A stretch of 64,000 bases of DNA, taken from the NCBI GenBank assembly GCA_003993805.1, contig RSEF01000031.1:27009616-27073615 (forward strand), written 5' to 3'. The first letter of the stretch is position 1. Each line of letters begins with the position of its first letter. Below, one piece after another: positions 60,701 through 64,000 of the stretch. The notes below the pieces were generated by a model. That model worked only from the letters and a program-made list of their open reading frames with translations. It was not told where the DNA came from and did no database searches. Origin of the DNA: Himantopus leucocephalus (Eukaryota; Chordata; Aves; Charadriiformes; Recurvirostridae). A program made the position numbers and the translations under genes.

Positions 60701-63591
60701 GCTAGATAATATTTTTACATACAACTTTTAGCTTTGCAAGCCCTGGGCTTCAATTTGACCACAAAGGCCTTTATTCAAGGCTCCCTAAAGGCAGCAGGAG
60801 TCTTTCGTTGTCTGCAATAGCCTTGGATGGAGCACACCACTTTCGGAACATGCTCACGATTTCCTGTCTGTAATGGCCAGACAGGTGCAAGGCCGACGAA
60901 GCCCGTGGTAGCACAGCTATGCAAAAGGAGTAGGACATAAACACAGGAGCAAGGACATGCAGCAGCTTTTATAAAATCATCAATCATTTAATTTGTTCTA
61001 ACATATTTAAATATACTTTCATTTGGCACTGTTCCAAGCCAAAAGACAATGGCGCACAGCCAAAAACTTAAGTATCTCTTAAGGCCATAAATATGATCCT
61101 CAGTCTTTGCATATATCCACTATTAACGTCAATTCCACTTAGACATGCCTTCTGAAGAAGCAGTAGATGGTCCAGATAAATATTCTCCTCTATTACATCT
61201 TCAAACTTACAGCACTTGGACTCCTGTGGAAACAAGTCTTTCTTTGACGCAATAGGTGCATGTTTATGTATCAGCAAGGTTCAGCTTTAGTGCTTTTATA
61301 AATCTTGCATAATCACTTCCTGATTTGGGCAGTGTTGGGTGGCATTCTTGTCATGACAAACGAGAATAAACCAGTGAATACAAAACAGATTATCACAGCG
61401 GAATTGGTGGCTGGGTGACTTTGGAGCTTTATTATGTCATGCTTACTAAGCAGTTCTAAATATTCAAAGTATGAGGCAAGTTAGATTGAATGATGCTTTA
61501 TCAGAATACTAAAAATTAATTAACTTATTTATTAAATTAAGGCTTTTTAAATGACACCTCAATGTGTTATAAGTAAGGCAGAGGATGTTCAGCATTAATT
61601 CTACTACAGCTAAGAAGGAAAGGTAAGGTACAGGCACATCAGACCACCTCTGGAGCGTGTGCTGCTAGTCCTATAACAAGAGGAACTGCCTCTCCTCAGA
61701 ACAAGCGGAACGGTGGATTAGGATGGGTGAGCTGGGGTTTGTAGAGTTTATCTAGAATAAAAACTAACAGGGCAAGTGAGTCCACTTAAAAAGAGAATGT
61801 GTACGCCCTGTGTACATTGGGGCTAGCTCTGTAATGCCAGCCAGTCTCCGACAGTGGAATATGTCCCAGCGTTGGCCATCCTTGATCTGAGGGGCAGCAG
61901 GATGCTGGCCACCTTAGCGCAGCTGGGGATGTGCCTTTTTCTGTGTCTCTAAAGTAACCACTGTGCTTTGAGCCGTCTGCTACAATAATAAACACTGAGG
62001 TGGATGGTGGGAGTGGTGAAGCAATCAGCTGTGCTTTCTGCTAAGTTCATTTTGAGACGCGCTGCAGACTGGATATTTTTGATTTTGTCTTAATGCTGAA
62101 ACCACAACTCCAGCAAAGTCAACCTGGGAATTGTGAGCCAGATGAAATAAGTGTTAATTTGGTAAATTCTTGTACAAGATCCTCTTTCATGATTAGTAAC
62201 TGAGGTGTGGACACCGGGCCTGCTTTAAGGGGTGTGTCTGTCAGCATTAACAAGATTAGAGCACACAGGCTTTGCAACAGAGGAAAACTGATCTCCTAGT
62301 GTAGCTTGATGCCTTCAACACAATTTCCAGGGAATCAGCACATCTGTAAGCAAAACAGAGCAAGGACATGGCAGCTGAAACAGCGTGCGAAAGAGCAGGA
62401 GAACAGACAAGGCTCAAAGCATCTTTCCACCCTGCAGCAATGTTCCCTTGGCTAGCGGGGAGGAACAGAGCAGAGGGAAGGGTAGGCAGATAAGGCTTTG
62501 TCACAGGGAAAAAAATTCTTATGCCCTACAGCGAGTTGAGCAGCCCAGATCAGAACAGAAAAGAGGGACTTCATGATAATTTTTCCCCTCGGAAACTGCA
62601 GTGGTCATTGCACAATGTGTTGGACAAAACTGCACAGCTCATGTCATTGTGTAAGGTGCAGTGCTCACACCTCCCCCTTTGTTTCCAGGAAAGAGATAGA
62701 AGAGGAGATTGCACGCTGGAAAAAAAAGGCTCCTAGCAACAGAAAGTAGCAACAAATTCAGCTCCAAAATGTTAAAAAAAGAGTAGTTATTCCCCAGAAA
62801 ATCTGAAGGACATATGGTTGCATTTCACCTTCCATGGTGAGACTAGCAAACCTAGACAGAGACATAGGTGCAGCCCTTGTTGCCAGAGGCAGCAGAGACA
62901 GCGAAAATGTGTTGGTACTGAGAACCTGGGGAGACCCTTTTGGCTATGTCTGGTTTGGATCTGGGTAGCCGCTTACATCTGAATTGGGAGTCTGCAAGTT
63001 GTTCTTACACTGTCGGTGCCTATGGTAAATATAAGATATCAAAAGCAATAAAAAAAAATTAAAAAATAGAGTAAACTCTACATGGTGGAGGCAGAAAAAA
63101 CTGAATGCAGGAGGATGAAAAACAGACACCTATGACATGTCCTGAATGATTCAGTCCTGAAAGAGCAAAGTGATTTATAATGCTTACTCTTTTTTTTCTT
63201 TTAAATGCTTTTCTCTCTAAATCTATTGTCCAAGTCCAGCAGGTTCTCAATGTCAGACTGACATAATGATAGCTTTGCTCTGTCAAGAGAGAGAAAACAG
63301 TTTGCTACATGCTTGCCTGACACTCCTCATTATCATCTGCGCAAAACGAGCACTGAAAGAGAAGAAGAAATAAGAAAAACTAACTCCCTCTTCCTGGAGT
63401 CATTCGTCAAGAGCTTTAGTAGCAAATGTTCCCAAACTTGCAACACAACCTCTTGAAACAAGAGCTGACTTCTTGCTAAATTCCAATATTAGTCACAGTT
63501 CTGCGGTCACAGCTCTTTGTTTTTAAATAGAAACCTTTCTCATGGCTGTGACAAGTTACTTTGTGGAGGTAAGAAAGGGAGGTAGGCGAGC
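57767..63591. other. Non-coding AT-rich DNA, no gene recognised
   Basis: An AT microsatellite lies at 59056-59094. Several frames of 60-114 aa have no recognised motif or paired splice sites. No other repeat was named. Confidence 0.5.
59056..59094. repeat. AT-rich microsatellite
   Basis: TATA/AATA/TTTA alternation over about 39 bases without other information. Confidence 0.75.
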
Positions 63592-63696
63592 TTAGGCGGC
63601 TGTTTGCCGTCCTCCGTCGCAGGTGACCACAGAGGGCAGGGCCGCCGGGGGGAGGAACAAAACAAGCTCTCCAGAGGCTGACAGACGCAGGGCTTT
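63592..63696 (-). CDS. GC/CpG-rich exon-like block, strand uncertain
   Basis: On the - strand a good acceptor (GCATTGTTCACCTTCCAG) is followed by 34 codons (KALRLSASGELVLFLPPAAL, ending GGRQTAA) and a stop. On the + strand the overlapping interval 63624-63700 or so is also bounded by a CCTCCGTCGCAG acceptor and a GTGAAC donor and is open (VTTEGRAAGG...RRRAFWK). At least seven CpGs lie within about 70 bases (63585-63655), well above the local background. One strand may carry a real exon or a promoter-proximal segment continuing beyond the window, but the sequence alone does not say which. Confidence 0.22.
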   Translation of the reverse strand, partial: KALRLSASGELVLFLPPAALPSVVTCDGGRQTAA

Positions 63697-64000
63697 CTGG
63701 AAGGTGAACAATGCAGGCAGTGTTACCCGCAAATGAGACCTTTCAACACCCTCGGAAAGGAGAAAACTTAAAAAATTAAACACTCTGCAGCAGGTTCCTA
63801 GTGGCTTACACTCACTGCCAGCTATAGCCAAACAAGCCTGCTTGTATAAGCTTGTTAATGGGGAGAAATACATCTGATTGGTATGGCATTTGAAGATGAT
63901 TAATGAGAGGGCTTCTGACAGCATAAACTTTCTTTCCTTTTATGTGTCCTTGGCTTTAGGCAGCACCTGCTCACTAGCAGTGACGCGCTATCTGGAGATC
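63697..64000. other. Non-coding sequence at right edge
   Basis: Nothing is recognised. The sequence stops mid-context, and a CpG pair occurs in the final 20 bases. Confidence 0.5.

Overview
This is a stretch of bird genomic DNA and most of it is non-coding. The bird assignment rests on six truncated CR1 LINE copies. Their 3' ends carry the avian CR1 signature: a run close to TTGGAAGGGACC, then ATC, ending in short ATTCTATGA-type tails. A degraded avian-type endogenous-retrovirus LTR lies at 37665-38227. Base composition is AT-rich with depleted CpG. The window holds no operons, bacterial genes, CRISPR array, rRNA or convincing tRNA. It has one 100-N assembly gap (16366-16465) and a single N at 49483. 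Almost all long open frames are chance frames or lie inside retrotransposon fossils.

Layout: 1-8774 is AT-rich and unremarkable, with two weak exon-like blocks near 3.2-3.6 kb. 8775-9650 is an old reverse-strand CR1. 14025-15215 is a long, old forward CR1. 16-24 kb holds the gap, a small minisatellite and a GC-richer patch. 24136-24510 is an open frame containing a strong splice acceptor. 27180-27733 is a younger CR1 with an internal deletion. 33155-33382 is another CR1. 34748-36660 holds the best gene candidate: five reverse-strand blocks bounded by splice motifs, with compatible reading phases, short introns and a final stop. 37265-38227 is an ancient repeat followed by an LTR. 43.8-45.7 kb has an exon-like block, a small CpG-enriched island and a CR1 3' end. 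48.4-48.7 kb has a reverse-strand exon-like frame. 57520-57766 is a CR1 3' end, and 63.6-63.7 kb is a short GC/CpG-rich exon-like block at the right edge.

Reading: this looks like intergenic or intronic DNA with perhaps one compact reverse-strand gene around 35-36.7 kb. I could not match that predicted protein to a known family. All exon calls come from splice motifs, open phases and local composition judged by eye. No homology search or transcript data was available, so they are hypotheses. I see no evidence of a novel multi-gene system. The compact gene candidate and the orphan CpG block are the items most worth testing.
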